Both the position numbers and the translations under genes were made by a program. From assembly GCA_030646295.1 (NCBI GenBank), contig JAUSND010000016.1, forward strand, positions 248,001-312,000: 64,000 nucleotides of DNA, written 5' to 3'. The stretch comes from Moraxellaceae bacterium. GTDB lineage: Bacteria; Pseudomonadota; Gammaproteobacteria; Pseudomonadales; Moraxellaceae. This document shows positions 1 through 8,883 of the stretch, one piece after another; the stretch's first letter is position 1, and every line of letters begins with the position of its first letter. The notes below the pieces were generated by a model. It ran no database searches and was not told the DNA's origin. It saw only the letters and a list, made by a program, of their open reading frames with translations.

Positions 1-25
1 TGCGCGGCCCTGTTACTGGTCTGGC

Positions 26-775
26 TTACTTGTTCAGCTCGGCCATCACGTCTGCGGAGAAGTCCGCATTCGTGTAGACGTTCTGCACATCATCCAGGTC
101 TTCCAGCATGTCGATCATTTTCATGATCTTCTCTGCCTGGTCGACATCAGTGATCTCGGCCTGGGTCGAAGGAGACATCGTCACTTCCGAGCTTTCCGGC
201 TTGAGGCCGGCTGCATCCAGTGCATCAAGCACGGCACCGAAGGCTTCCGGTGTTGTCACGACGGTCACGCCGTCTTCATCGCTCTGCACATCATCGGCGC
301 CGGATTCCAGCGCGACTTCCATTACCTTGTCTTCATTGACACCGGCGGGGAAGAAAATCTCGCCACGCTTATTGAACAGGTAGGCGACCGAGCCATTGGT
401 GCCGAGGTTGCCGCCATGCTTGGAGAAGGCATGACGCACTTCACTGACGGTACGGTTCAGGTTGTCGGTCATGGTTTCCACAATCACGGCCACGCCACCC
501 ACGCCATAACCTTCATAGGTCAGCTCGTCGAGTTTCTTGTCGTCGTCACCACCTGCACCACGCTGGATCGCACGATTGACCACATCACGTGTCATGTTGG
601 CGGTGAGCGCCTTGGCGACAATGGCACGCAAGCGTGGATTGTCTGCTTCGCTGGGGCCGCCCATGCGGGCTGCCGTGACGATTTCACGAATGTACTTGGT
701 AAATACCTTGCCTTTAACCGCGTCCTGACGAGCCTTGCGGTGCTTGATATTGGCCCATTTACTGTGTCCGGCCAT
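26..775 (-). CDS. yebC: YebC/PmpR family transcriptional regulator/translation factor
   Basis: A 249-residue protein beginning [18 protein letters not shown], the hallmark N-terminus of the YebC family, and of normal family length. Members are cytoplasmic. They have been described as DNA-binding regulators (PmpR in Pseudomonas) and, more recently for some members, as ribosome-associated factors that relieve stalling; which role applies here cannot be read from sequence. The acidic C-terminal half ([12 protein letters not shown]) is typical. The gene lies downstream of aspS on the same strand with a 65-base gap. In many proteobacteria yebC sits between aspS and ruvC; ruvC would lie just outside the left edge. 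Identification is firm. Confidence 0.96.
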   Translation of the reverse strand: MAGHSKWANIKHRKARQDAVKGKVFTKYIREIVTAARMGGPSEADNPRLRAIVAKALTANMTRDVVNRAIQRGAGGDDDKKLDELTYEGYGVGGVAVIVETMTDNLNRTVSEVRHAFSKHGGNLGTNGSVAYLFNKRGEIFFPAGVNEDKVMEVALESGADDVQSDEDGVTVVTTPEAFGAVLDALDAAGLKPESSEVTMSPSTQAEITDVDQAEKIMKMIDMLEDLDDVQNVYTNADFSADVMAELNK

Positions 776-798
776 GTTTCCTGCCTCGTGTGTAGCGC

Positions 799-827
799 TC
801 CCTCTCCCTGGTGGAGAAGGAGAGGGA
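799..827. repeat. CT-rich inverted repeat between aspS and yebC
   Basis: TCCCTCTCC and GGAGAGGGA face each other across about 11 bases in the short aspS-yebC gap. The transcript could form a hairpin, but no U-run follows in either direction, so it is unlikely to be an intrinsic terminator. It may be a dispersed intergenic repeat or an mRNA-processing hairpin. Confidence 0.4.
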
Positions 828-840
828 TTGAACGGAGTTG

Positions 841-2619
841 TTATTCTGCTGCTTTTTCTTTTTCGCGCACGCGGATACCCAGATCACGCAGCTGCTTGGC
901 ATCTACCGGTGCCGGAGCATGCGTCATCAGGCACTCGGCCGTCTTGGTCTTCGGGAAGGCAATCACGTCACGGATGCTGGTGGCACCAGTCATCAGCATG
1001 ATCAGGCGATCCAGACCGAAGGCGAGGCCGCCATGGGGAGGCGCGCCATACTTGAGCGCATCCAGCAGGAAGCTGAACTTCTCGTTGGCTTCTTCATCCG
1101 AGATGCCCAGCGCCTTGAACACGGCTTTCTGCATGTCCATGTTGTAGATACGCAGCGAGCCGCCGCCGATTTCGGTGCCGTTCAGCACGAAGTCGTAAGC
1201 CACGGAGAGGGCTGCACCCGGGTTGCTGGTCAGCGTTTCCACATCGCACTTGGGCATGGTGAAGGGGTGGTGAACCGAGGTCCAGTGACCATCATCGGTC
1301 TCTTCGAACATCGGGAAGTCGACCACCCACAGTGGTGCCCACTCGCAGGTGGCCAGCTTGAGGTCGTGGCCGACACGAACGCGCAGCGCGCCCATGGCAT
1401 CGTTGACGATTTTGGCCTTGTCGGCACCGAAGAACACCAGGTCGCCGTTTTCGGCGCCAACGCGCTGCAGCAGTTCGAGCACGATCGGTTCGATGAACTT
1501 CACGATGGGGGATTGCAGGCCTTCGATGCCGGCCGCCAGGTCGTTGACCTTGATGTAAGCCAGACCCTTGGCACCATAGATGCCGACGAACTTGGTGTAT
1601 TCATCGATCTGGCTGCGCGGCATGGCGCCGCCACCGGGCACGCGCAGTGCGACGATACGGCCCTTCGGATCCTTGGCCGGACCGGCGAACACCTTGAACT
1701 CCACGTTCTGCATCAGGTCGGCCACGTCCACCAGTTTCATGGGGATACGCAGGTCCGGCTTGTCGGAAGCGTAGTCACGCATGGCATCGGCATAGGTCAT
1801 GCGCTGCAGCGGCTCGAACTTCACGCCGAGCAGCTCGTCGAACAGCTCGCGCGCCATGGTTTCGGTGATGTTCATGATGTCGTCATCGGACAGGAAAGAT
1901 GTCTCGATGTCGATCTGGGTGAACTCCGGCTGGCGGTCAGCGCGCAGGTCTTCGTCACGGAAGCATTTGGCGATCTGGTAGTAACGATCAAAGCCCGACA
2001 CCATCAGCAACTGCTTGAACAGCTGGGGGGACTGGGGCAGGGCAAAGAAGGAACCCGGCTGGGTGCGGGACGGCACCAGGTAATCACGGGCACCTTCCGG
2101 TGTGGCGCGGGTGAGCACCGGCGTTTCCACATCGAGGAAGCCGTGCTTGTCGAGATAGGTACGGATTTTCGAGGTGACTTTCGAGCGGAAGCGCATGCGT
2201 TCCAGCATCTCCGGACGACGCATGTCGAGGAAGCGGTACTTCAGGCGAACTTCTTCGCCAACGTTGGTGAAGTCATCGTTCAGCGGGAAGGGGGGCGTCT
2301 CGGACTCGGCCAGGATCTCGATGTCCTTGCCCAGCACTTCGATCATGCCGGTAGGCATGTTCGGGTTTTCGGTGCCGGCATAACGGTTGCGCACACGGCC
2401 GGTAATTTTCAGCACGTATTCGGATCGGGACTTGTCGGCCTGTGCAAATGCTTCAGGGGTGTCCGGGTCGATCACCACCTGTACCAGACCGTCACGGTCG
2501 CGCATGTCCAGGAAAATCACGCCGCCATGGTCACGACGACGATGGACCCAGCCCGCAAGCGTAATGGTCTGGTCGATGTGTTGTTCGTTCAGTTCGCCAC
2601 AGTAGTGGGTGCGCATCAT
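841..2619 (-). CDS. aspS: Aspartyl-tRNA synthetase
   Basis: Class II aminoacyl-tRNA synthetase that charges tRNA-Asp (or Asp/Asn tRNA in the non-discriminating form). The chosen start gives 592 residues, the usual bacterial length. It begins [12 protein letters not shown] followed by the OB-fold anticodon-binding domain ([21 protein letters not shown]). Class II motif 2 ([16 protein letters not shown]) and motif 3 ([13 protein letters not shown] near the C-terminus) are intact, as is the bacterial GAD insert. The ORF track extends 25 codons further upstream, but that extension runs over the likely leader and has no family counterpart. GGGG lies at a suitable distance before the chosen ATG. 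ATG codons at 2619 and 2616 are adjacent and either could serve. Confidence 0.97.
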   Translation of the reverse strand: MMRTHYCGELNEQHIDQTITLAGWVHRRRDHGGVIFLDMRDRDGLVQVVIDPDTPEAFAQADKSRSEYVLKITGRVRNRYAGTENPNMPTGMIEVLGKDIEILAESETPPFPLNDDFTNVGEEVRLKYRFLDMRRPEMLERMRFRSKVTSKIRTYLDKHGFLDVETPVLTRATPEGARDYLVPSRTQPGSFFALPQSPQLFKQLLMVSGFDRYYQIAKCFRDEDLRADRQPEFTQIDIETSFLSDDDIMNITETMARELFDELLGVKFEPLQRMTYADAMRDYASDKPDLRIPMKLVDVADLMQNVEFKVFAGPAKDPKGRIVALRVPGGGAMPRSQIDEYTKFVGIYGAKGLAYIKVNDLAAGIEGLQSPIVKFIEPIVLELLQRVGAENGDLVFFGADKAKIVNDAMGALRVRVGHDLKLATCEWAPLWVVDFPMFEETDDGHWTSVHHPFTMPKCDVETLTSNPGAALSVAYDFVLNGTEIGGGSLRIYNMDMQKAVFKALGISDEEANEKFSFLLDALKYGAPPHGGLAFGLDRLIMLMTGATSIRDVIAFPKTKTAECLMTHAPAPVDAKQLRDLGIRVREKEKAAE

Positions 2620-2683
2620 GGTGTTTCTGCCCCGAATCATCCGGCCGTGCGGGCATGTCCCGTACGGTCTCCAAAGGGGAGCG

Positions 2684-2712
2684 ATTATAGCCACAGCCGG
2701 CCGGTTACGGCA
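2684..2712 (-). promoter_or_regulatory. Putative sigma-70 promoter of aspS
   Basis: On the minus strand a perfect TATAAT (-10) lies 17 bases after TGCCGT, a weak -35. Transcription would start about 58 bases before the aspS start codon. The supporting evidence is mainly the exact -10. Confidence 0.4.
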
Positions 2713-2850
2713 GCAGGTAGTGAAAGGAATCGCAGCAACTTGTCGGCGCTGGGGATGTCTGATTTCCGGGGGTTTACCGGTTAAACCGCCGTATCTGCCA
2801 TGTTTTTGATAAAAAGCCTGTAAAACCCGGCGTTTTTGGTGGGCATGCTA

Positions 2851-2879
2851 TTGCTGGGCAATCCTAAATCCCCTATATA
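2851..2879 (+). promoter_or_regulatory. Putative sigma-70 promoter of the histone-like gene
   Basis: TTGCTG and TATATA are separated by exactly 17 bases and precede the HU-like gene by about 100 bases. The rest of the 367-base gap between aspS and this gene holds the aspS promoter and a small dyad (GTTCAG...CTGAAC, 2889-2919) in the presumed leader; no gene is seen in it. Confidence 0.5.
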
Positions 2880-2986
2880 TCCAAGCCAGTTCAGATGTTT
2901 TTCTGCTGTACAGCTGAACAAAGCGCCATGCCGAGCCGCCGGCTGAGCGCCTGACCTGGATTCTCTCTCAGATAGGAAGACACATA

Positions 2987-3517
2987 ATGGCCGTAACCAA
3001 GAAGACGACTGCCACCAAAGCCGCACCAAAGAAGCCCGCTGCCAAAGCCCCCGCCAAACCTGTTGCAAAAGCTCCTGCCGCCAAAGCCCCTGTCAAGAAA
3101 GCAGCTGCCAAGCCTGCCGCCAAGCCAGCTGCAAAGGCACCGGTCAAGAAGCCGGCTGCTGCTGCCAAGCCTGCTGCCAAGCCAGTAGCCAGGAAGCCGG
3201 GCGCTGCCGTAGCCACTGCTTTCAGCAAGACCCAGTTGCTGGTTGAGCTGTCTGAAGCAACCGAGCTGACCAAGAAGCAGGTGTCTGCCGTTCTTGACGA
3301 GCTGTCCGCCGTTATCGAACGCCACGTGAAGAAGAATGCTGCCGGTTCCTTCACCATGCCTGGCCTGTTCAAGATCCTGGTTGTGCGCAAGCCGGCAACC
3401 AAGGCTCGCAAGGGCATCAATCCTTTCACTGGTGAAGAAACCGTGTTCAAGGCCAAGCCGGCCAGCAACGCCGTGAAGATTCGCCCGTTGAAGAAACTGA
3501 AGGATTTTGCTGCCTGA
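2987..3517 (+). CDS. HU-family-like DNA-binding protein with H1-like Ala/Lys/Pro tail
   Basis: A 176-residue, very basic protein in two parts. Residues 1 to about 77 are low-complexity Ala-Lys-Pro repeats (PAAKPAAKAPVKK type) like histone H1 C-termini and the Pseudomonas AlgP/AlgR3 tail. Residues about 78-176 (FSKTQLLVELSEATELTKKQ onward) match the HU/IHF-like fold of the longer HU-like group, with the beta-arm region around GLFKILVVRKPATKARKGINPFTGEE. It is expected to bind DNA non-specifically and shape the nucleoid. A canonical HupB lies elsewhere in the window (32047). It is monocistronic, with a promoter upstream and a strong terminator downstream. Family assignment is good; the physiological role is inferred. 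Confidence 0.85.
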   Translation: MAVTKKTTATKAAPKKPAAKAPAKPVAKAPAAKAPVKKAAAKPAAKPAAKAPVKKPAAAAKPAAKPVARKPGAAVATAFSKTQLLVELSEATELTKKQVSAVLDELSAVIERHVKKNAAGSFTMPGLFKILVVRKPATKARKGINPFTGEETVFKAKPASNAVKIRPLKKLKDFAA

Positions 3518-3543
3518 TTTCAGGTAACAATCACTTCTGAAAA

Positions 3544-3573
3544 CGGCCGGTCTTGTACCGGCCGTTTTTTTTG
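3544..3573 (+). terminator. Rho-independent terminator of the histone-like gene
   Basis: ACGGCCGGT and ACCGGCCGT form a 9-bp GC-rich stem with a 5-base loop, followed by a run of eight T. It starts 26 bases after the stop codon. Confidence 0.9.
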
Positions 3574-3594
3574 ATGCGCTGATTCTGTCGCGGC

Positions 3595-3623
3595 TTTACA
3601 GCCTTCATTCTTTCACGTATATA
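3595..3623 (+). promoter_or_regulatory. Putative sigma-70 promoter of the small acidic gene
   Basis: TTTACA and TATATA are separated by 17 bases, 37 bases before the ATG at 3661. Spacing and hexamers fit the consensus well. Confidence 0.55.
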
Positions 3624-3660
3624 CCCGCGAACAGTGAGATTCCTTGTTTAAGAGGTTCCC

Positions 3661-3861
3661 ATGGCAGCAGCCAAATCGGACGATCTGGAATTGGAAGACG
3701 GATTCGAGGAAAACGGTGAGACGGAGAATGACGAAGTGGCCAAGGCCAACGCCGTCAAGAATTCCCTTACCAAACGTCGGGTGATTGACGAACTCCTTGA
3801 GGAGCGTCGCCTGCAGCGCAAGCTGCGCGACTTCGACTTCGATCTGGACGACGACAAATAA
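3661..3861 (+). CDS. Small acidic protein, PA3496-family-like
   Basis: A 66-residue protein with an acidic N-terminal half, a central basic helix (TKRRVIDELLEERRLQRKL) and an Asp-rich tail (FDFDLDDDK). It has no signal peptide or membrane segment. The layout resembles small conserved Pseudomonas proteins annotated as the PA3496 family, sometimes called putative envelope-integrity proteins; I recognise this only by overall pattern. It has its own promoter and a good start. A weak hairpin (GGCAGG/CCTGCC, 3879-3895) with T-rich sequence follows. It is likely a real gene because of its strong codon bias and isolation between two transcription units. Function is unknown. Confidence 0.7.
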   Translation: MAAAKSDDLELEDGFEENGETENDEVAKANAVKNSLTKRRVIDELLEERRLQRKLRDFDFDLDDDK

Positions 3862-3920
3862 GGCAGATATCTGCATCGGGCAGGGGTGTCCTGCCTGACG
3901 CTTTTTCTGTGGCTGGTGAA

Positions 3921-3949
3921 TTGCTGCCCATCCGCTACAGTTGCATAAT
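3921..3949 (+). promoter_or_regulatory. Putative sigma-70 promoter of sodB
   Basis: TTGCTG and CATAAT are separated by 17 bases, about 60 bases before the sodB start. No clear 19-bp Fur box is visible around it, though in many relatives sodB responds to iron through a small RNA. Confidence 0.5.
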
Positions 3950-4009
3950 CTCTCCCCGCAGTGCTGCTCCGGCAGCTCCGAATTGATCACAGGAAAACAG
4001 GAACCCATC

Positions 4010-4606
4010 ATGGCTATCGAATTGCCCGCCCTGCCGTATGAAAAGACCGCGCTGGAACCGATCATCAGCGCTGAAACACTGGACTTTCACCATGGCAAGC
4101 ACCACAACGCCTATGTTGTGAACCTGAACAACCTGATCAAGGATACTGACCTGGCTGACAAGGGCCTGGAAGACATCATCAAGGCTGTGGCCGGTGATGC
4201 CGCCAAGGCTGGCATGTTCAACAATGCCGCCCAGATCTGGAACCACACCTTTTACTGGAACTGCATGAAGCCGAATGGTGGTGGCAAGCCCACTGGCGCC
4301 ATCGCTGCCAAAATCGATGCCGACCTCGGTGGCTATGACAAGTTCGTCGAGCTCTTCAAGGCGGCTGCTACCACCCAGTTTGGCTCCGGTTGGGCCTGGC
4401 TGGTCCTGAACAAGGATGGCAAGCTGGAAGTCACCAAGACCCCGAATGCCGACCTGCCCATGGCCCACGGCCAGAAAGCCCTGCTGACCATTGATGTGTG
4501 GGAACATGCCTACTACATCGATTTCCGCAACCGTCGCCCGGACTACATCAGCACTTTCCTGGAGAAGCTGGTGAACTGGGACTTCGTGAACGCCAATCTG
4601 GCTTGA
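4010..4606 (+). CDS. sodB: Superoxide dismutase [Fe]
   Basis: Converts superoxide to oxygen and hydrogen peroxide in the cytoplasm. The 198-residue length fits Fe-SOD. Metal ligands are visible: the His in the HHGKHH region near residue 27, the His in WNHTFYWN near 74, and Asp/His in the DVWEHAYYIDF block near 157-161. The AAQIWNHTFYWNCM and FGSGWAWLV stretches favour iron over manganese. The track's longer ORF adds 23 upstream codons, but MAIELPALPYEK is the family N-terminus and is preceded by an AGGA-type ribosome site. It is followed by a terminator and then the redox sensor regB. Confidence 0.96.
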   Translation: MAIELPALPYEKTALEPIISAETLDFHHGKHHNAYVVNLNNLIKDTDLADKGLEDIIKAVAGDAAKAGMFNNAAQIWNHTFYWNCMKPNGGGKPTGAIAAKIDADLGGYDKFVELFKAAATTQFGSGWAWLVLNKDGKLEVTKTPNADLPMAHGQKALLTIDVWEHAYYIDFRNRRPDYISTFLEKLVNWDFVNANLA

Positions 4607-4659
4607 GCGGATTGTGGTGACGAGGGCCTGCGACATTCTGTCGCTTGACCCTCACCCCG

Positions 4660-4687
4660 AAAAAAGGTGTCCTTGGACACCTTTTTT
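4660..4687 (+). terminator. Rho-independent terminator after sodB
   Basis: AAAAAAGGTGTCC and GGACACCTTTTTT form a perfect 13-bp dyad ending in T6. It lies between sodB and regB and argues against the track's upstream regB start at 4645, which would be inside it. Confidence 0.85.
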
Positions 4688-4710
4688 CATGCCTGCCCTT
4701 CAGGATGATC

Positions 4711-6060
4711 ATGCCTTTACTGATGCGCCACGATGCCAGTGCCAATCATCACAATCTGGCCCGTCTGTGCCTGTTGCGTACCATTCTTCTGGCCGGGTTG
4801 CTGCTGGCGCTGGGTGTGGCCGAGTGGGGACTGGGTGTTGCCGTTTTTTCTGACCGGGCCATTACGGCGGCCTTGCTGTTGCTGACCATGTTCAATGGCT
4901 GGACCCTGTGGCGGCTGCATCGGATGGGGCAGGTCAGTGAGGCCGAGCTGTTTGCCCAGTTGCTGATCGATGTTGTCCTGATGACGATCATTCTTTACCG
5001 CACCGGTGGCTCTACCAATCCTTTCGTGTCCTGGTACCTCGTGCCGCTGACCATTGCGGCGGCAACCCTGCGTATCGGTTTTACCGTGGTGCTGGCATTG
5101 CTGACGCTGTCGGCTTACAGCCTGCTGCTGTTTCACTATGTGCCGTTTGAGCCCTTTGGTGGCATGCAGCTGTCTTCCGGAGTGGCACTGATGCCGGATG
5201 ATCCGCATGCGCATCACCAGATGATGCTGCATGCCGGCGCAGACAAGGCAGAAGGGTTTAACCTGCATGTGTTTGGCATGTGGCTGAATTTTTTGCTGAG
5301 CGCCGGACTCATCGCATTTTTTGTGTCGCGCATGAGCCATGCCCTGCGTGAGCAGGACCAGCGGCTCTCGGAACAGCATGAGCGACTGTTGCAGCGTGAG
5401 CAGGTTGTGGCCATCGGCGCACTTGCCGCGGGGGCGGCGCATGAGCTGGGCACGCCATTGTCCACCATGACCGTGATTGCCCGGGATATCGAACAGGAGC
5501 TGCCCGCCGACTCTCCCTTGCGTGAGGACGTCAGCATGCTGCGCCGACAGCTGTCGTTGTGTCGCGATATTCTTCACGACCTGCGTGATCAGGCGGCGAG
5601 TGAGGGCAGGGTGTCCACCCTGTACCGGCTGGTGCAGGCAGCCGTTGAACGTATGGAGGTGGTACACCCGGCGCGTCAGTTCTCGCTGCTGCTGCAACTG
5701 GAGGATTTGCCGATCACGGTGCCCGCAACCTTGCCGCAGGTATTGGTGAATCTTCTCGATAATGCGGCACAGGCAGCACGCCAGTTGGTGAACATCAAGG
5801 TTCATGGCAACGACACCTGGTGCCTTGTTGATATCTGCGACGATGGCAAGGGGATTGAGCCTGATGTTGCCCGGCGTCTGGGGCAGCCATTCGTGAGCGA
5901 CAAGGCGGATGGCATGGGCATCGGCTACTTTCTGAGTAATGCCAGCATCAATCCTCTCGGCGGTCGCATTGAAGTGACCTCGCGCCCGGAAGGGGGAACC
6001 TGCACCCGGCTCTGCCTGCCATGGGCAGCATTTGCTGCGTCTGCTGGAGTGGCCAAATGA
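4711..6060 (+). CDS. regB: Redox-sensing histidine kinase of the RegB/PrrB/RoxS family
   Basis: A 449-residue sensor with about six N-terminal membrane segments followed by kinase domains. The signature elements of RegB are present: the quinone-site motif GGSTNPF at residues 99-105, the H-box AAGAAHELGTPLST with the phosphorylated His near residue 244, and the conserved redox-active Cys near residue 284 in LSLCRDILHDL. N and G boxes of the ATPase domain follow (LLDNAAQAA, DDGKGI, GMGIGYFL). In this family kinase activity falls when the quinone pool or the Cys is oxidised, and the partner RegA controls respiratory, redox and carbon genes. Start chosen at 4711 because AGGA lies 5 bases before it; 4705 and 4723 are alternatives. 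Its stop codon overlaps the regA start (ATGA). Confidence 0.92.
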   Translation: MPLLMRHDASANHHNLARLCLLRTILLAGLLLALGVAEWGLGVAVFSDRAITAALLLLTMFNGWTLWRLHRMGQVSEAELFAQLLIDVVLMTIILYRTGGSTNPFVSWYLVPLTIAAATLRIGFTVVLALLTLSAYSLLLFHYVPFEPFGGMQLSSGVALMPDDPHAHHQMMLHAGADKAEGFNLHVFGMWLNFLLSAGLIAFFVSRMSHALREQDQRLSEQHERLLQREQVVAIGALAAGAAHELGTPLSTMTVIARDIEQELPADSPLREDVSMLRRQLSLCRDILHDLRDQAASEGRVSTLYRLVQAAVERMEVVHPARQFSLLLQLEDLPITVPATLPQVLVNLLDNAAQAARQLVNIKVHGNDTWCLVDICDDGKGIEPDVARRLGQPFVSDKADGMGIGYFLSNASINPLGGRIEVTSRPEGGTCTRLCLPWAAFAASAGVAK

Positions 6061-6593
6061 AGCGGATACTGGTGGTGGAGGATGACGAGGCATTCCGTCA
6101 TACCCTTGCCCGGTCATTGCGCCGGCGCGGTATCGAGGCGATCGAAGCAGCCAACGGCGAGTCAGCCTGCCGGATACTGCGCGAGCAGTCAGCACCGGTG
6201 GATGCCTGCATTCTTGATCTGAAACTGGAGGGGGAGTCGGGGCTGCACCTGTTGCCGGCCTTGCTGGCCATTCGTCCCGGACTGGCCGTGGTTGTGCTGA
6301 CGGGGTACGCCAGTATTGCCACCGCCGTGGAAGCCGTGAAGCTGGGCGCAGTCAATTACCTCAGCAAGCCTGCCGATACGGATGAAATCCTGGCGGCGCT
6401 GGAGGGTCATGCTCATGTCGATGCAGAAGATGTGCTTGATGCACAGCCCATGTCCGTGGACCGGCTGGAGTGGGAGCATATCCAGCGTGTACTGACCGAG
6501 AATCAGGGTAATATTTCTGAAACGGCACGTGCCTTGGGCATGCATCGCCGCACCCTGCAGCGCAAGCTGCAAAAACGTCCGGTCAGAAGATAA
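6057..6593 (+). CDS. regA: Response regulator of the RegA/PrrA/RoxR family
   Basis: A 178-residue regulator: an N-terminal receiver domain (VVEDDEAF acidic pocket, phospho-acceptor Asp in [13 protein letters not shown], Lys in LSKPADTDE) joined by a short linker to a Fis-type helix-turn-helix ([20 protein letters not shown]). That C-terminus is nearly invariant in RegA, PrrA, ActR and RoxR. It is translationally coupled to regB by the ATGA overlap, which also rejects the longer track start at 6021. The pair is expected to adjust respiration and redox-linked metabolism. The neighbouring sodB has its own promoter and terminator but fits the theme. Confidence 0.93.
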   Translation: MKRILVVEDDEAFRHTLARSLRRRGIEAIEAANGESACRILREQSAPVDACILDLKLEGESGLHLLPALLAIRPGLAVVVLTGYASIATAVEAVKLGAVNYLSKPADTDEILAALEGHAHVDAEDVLDAQPMSVDRLEWEHIQRVLTENQGNISETARALGMHRRTLQRKLQKRPVRR

Positions 6594-6598
6594 CAGGC

Positions 6599-7126
6599 AT
6601 GTCCCGCTATCGCCCCCCAGCCAATACTCCCCGTACCGCGCTTATCACCCCGGAAGGTCACAAGGTGCTGACTGATGAACTCGATTTTCTCTGGCGTGTT
6701 CGTCGGCCGGAGGTGACGCGAGCCGTTTCCGAGGCCGCAGCCATGGGTGACCGCTCCGAGAACGCGGAGTACATCTACGGCAAGAAACTGTTGCGCGAGA
6801 TTGATCGCCGGGTGCGCTTTCTGACCAAGCGTCTGGAGGTGCTCAAGGTGGTGGATCAGAAGCCAACCGACCCTTCGCGCATATTTTTTGGTGCATGGGT
6901 AGAGGTCGAGGATGCGGATACTGGCGAAAGCCTGTCGTTCCGCATTGTTGGCCCTGATGAAATCGACACGCAGAAACACTGGATCAGTATTGATGCCCCG
7001 ATGGCCAGGGCCATGCTGAAAAAGACCGTGGATGATGAAGTGGTGGTTGAACGGCCTGTCGGGCGCGGCGTGTTTTATGTGCTCTCTGTGTCCTACTGCC
7101 CGCCCGGGACACAGACCGGGCAATAG
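6599..7126 (+). CDS. greB: Transcription elongation factor GreB
   Basis: Rescues backtracked RNA polymerase by stimulating transcript cleavage. The 175-residue protein has the N-terminal coiled coil with the acidic tip ([17 protein letters not shown], Asp/Glu pair) and the C-terminal FKBP-like domain ([21 protein letters not shown]). GreB rather than GreA is indicated by [25 protein letters not shown] and the longer basic N-terminus. It starts 5 bases after the regA stop codon and may be cotranscribed with regBA. The tail after about residue 160 is variable. Confidence 0.94.
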   Translation: MSRYRPPANTPRTALITPEGHKVLTDELDFLWRVRRPEVTRAVSEAAAMGDRSENAEYIYGKKLLREIDRRVRFLTKRLEVLKVVDQKPTDPSRIFFGAWVEVEDADTGESLSFRIVGPDEIDTQKHWISIDAPMARAMLKKTVDDEVVVERPVGRGVFYVLSVSYCPPGTQTGQ

Positions 7127-7762
7127 TCAGCCTTGTGAGCGTGCCGCGAGCTTGTGTCTGGCCCAGGCAATGACGCCAGGCATGACGCTGATGCCAATAA
7201 TGGCAAATATCACCAGCGTGAAATTTTCCTTCACTACCGGCAGGTTGCCAAAGTAATAGCCCAGCACCACGAATGACACCACCCACAATGCCGCCCCCAC
7301 CAGATTGAACGCCAGAAAGCGCGGGTACCGCATGGCGCCGACACCGGCCACGAAGGGGGCAAAGGTACGAATGATGGGCATGAAGCGGGCAATGATGATG
7401 GTCTTGCCGCCATGCCGCTCAAAAAAGGCACGTGTCTGCAGCAGGTATTCACGTTTGATGAAGCGGTTTTCGTGCTCAAAGACCTTGGGGCCGATGTAAT
7501 GGCCGATGTGGTAATTGACGGTATCGCCCAGCGCCGCTGCCACGAACAGCAACAGGCAGAGCACGGCAGGGTCCATGGCGCCGGTGGCCGCAATGGCGCC
7601 GGCTGCAAACAGCAGGCTGTCGCCAGGCAGCAGCGGCATGACCACAAAGCCGGTTTCCACAAAGACAATCAGGAAAAGCAGGGCGTATACCCAGATGCCG
7701 TTTGCCGCCACGAATTCGGTCAGGTGCCGGTCGACATGCAGGATGAAATCAATCAGTTCCAT
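7127..7762 (-). CDS. DedA family membrane protein
   Basis: A 211-residue inner-membrane protein of the DedA superfamily with several hydrophobic segments. The family signature is visible around [20 protein letters not shown] and in the central [30 protein letters not shown] block, which holds the conserved glycine and arginine residues. Recent work links bacterial DedA proteins to lipid-carrier recycling and proton-dependent envelope homeostasis; the substrate of this member is unknown. It is convergent with greB with no spacer, the two stop codons being adjacent. Confidence 0.9.
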   Translation of the reverse strand: MELIDFILHVDRHLTEFVAANGIWVYALLFLIVFVETGFVVMPLLPGDSLLFAAGAIAATGAMDPAVLCLLLFVAAALGDTVNYHIGHYIGPKVFEHENRFIKREYLLQTRAFFERHGGKTIIIARFMPIIRTFAPFVAGVGAMRYPRFLAFNLVGAALWVVSFVVLGYYFGNLPVVKENFTLVIFAIIGISVMPGVIAWARHKLAARSQG

Positions 7763-7852
7763 GAGGATGGGGGTCTCAAGAGGATCGCGGCATCTTACCA
7801 GAGCAGGATGTGAGTCTGCCCCGGTCAGTGACGTAAAGATTTGAAACCGGCG

Positions 7853-8824
7853 TCAGATAAAGTTTCTCAGCATCAGTTCGGGCGGGTGCGGCTCCATGTA
7901 AACCTGCTTCTCAATGTAAGCATTCGGATGGCGCTTCAGGTGGTGGCGCAGCAGGGTAAATGGCGCAATCAGTGGGACCTGCCCCTGACGATACGATTCA
8001 ATCAGGCGAACCAGTTCCTGCTTGCTGTTGCTGTCCAGTTCATGTTTTACATAGCCCATGAGGTGTTGCAGGACGTTGGCGTGATTGTTGTTGGTGGCAA
8101 CCTTTTTCAGGGTTTCCATGAAAATGCGGCCGTACTCTTCCTGCACATCATCCAATGGGCGCTGATGGGCATGCGCCACCACCCGGCCCAGATAGCGATA
8201 GGCGGGTTGATGATGCGACAGCAACAGGTATTTATGCCGGGCATGGAATTCCTGCAGCGTTGCCAGCGACAAACCGCTGTCCAGAAGGTCGCGCCAGCGC
8301 TTGTAGGCAAATACCCGTGCCACAAAGTTCTCACGCAGTCGCGCATCCTGCATGCGGCCTTCTTCTTCCACCGGTAAAAGAGGCTGTTGCCGCATGAATT
8401 CGCGGGCATAAAGCCCTGCGCTGGTCTTGCCCAGCGGGTTGCCGTTTTCATGGTAGACCTTGATGCGCTCCATCCCGCAACTCGGGCTTCGGCCCATCAG
8501 GATGTAGCCGCACAGCTGTGTCAGTTCCTTGCCCTTGGTAATGCCGTAGGCAACCAGCTTGTCCGTGACATCCAGGCTGGCGGTGCGATTGCCCACGGCG
8601 CGGATCTCGTCATGTTCAAGGCTGCCCCTCAGGTGGATGGCCTCACGTGGCGAGCCCATGCCAATGCCCATTTCCGGGCATACAGGCACAAACTCAAACC
8701 AGGACGATAGGGTTTGTGTGCAGTACTTCGAGTGCTTGTGGCTGCCGTCGTAGCGCACGGATTCGCCCATAAGGCACTGGCTGATTCCCACCGGGATGCC
8801 GGTGGGGAACTGGTGGTCGCTCAC
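7853..8824 (-). CDS. DUF523 and DUF1722 domain protein (YbgA-like)
   Basis: A 323-residue protein with two recognisable parts. The N-terminal DUF523 part starts near GISQCLMGESVRYDG and contains conserved cysteines (SQCLMG, VPVCPEMGIGMGSPRE, GRSPSCGMERIKVY). The C-terminal DUF1722/YbgA part holds FVARVFAYKRWRDLL, FHARHKYLLLSHHQ and YRYLGRVVA. This fusion is common in Pseudomonas, often near photolyase genes, but no photolyase is present here. DUF523 has been linked by context to thiouracil chemistry, which is not proven for this protein. Function remains uncertain although the gene itself is secure. Confidence 0.88.
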   Translation of the reverse strand: MSDHQFPTGIPVGISQCLMGESVRYDGSHKHSKYCTQTLSSWFEFVPVCPEMGIGMGSPREAIHLRGSLEHDEIRAVGNRTASLDVTDKLVAYGITKGKELTQLCGYILMGRSPSCGMERIKVYHENGNPLGKTSAGLYAREFMRQQPLLPVEEEGRMQDARLRENFVARVFAYKRWRDLLDSGLSLATLQEFHARHKYLLLSHHQPAYRYLGRVVAHAHQRPLDDVQEEYGRIFMETLKKVATNNNHANVLQHLMGYVKHELDSNSKQELVRLIESYRQGQVPLIAPFTLLRHHLKRHPNAYIEKQVYMEPHPPELMLRNFI

Positions 8825-8883
8825 ACAATCCGTCCTGTCGGTAAAGTTGCCAGCAGCATGTCTCCGGACTTCATTCCTGTAAA

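Noticed and set aside
838-2784. 648-residue plus-strand ORF opposite aspS
   Set aside because: It is an antisense shadow of a clear aspS gene, rich in His and Gln as expected of such shadows, and has no family resemblance.
4717-6195. 492-residue minus-strand ORF opposite regB
   Set aside because: Composition is typical of an antisense frame and the sense strand carries an intact, motif-complete histidine kinase.
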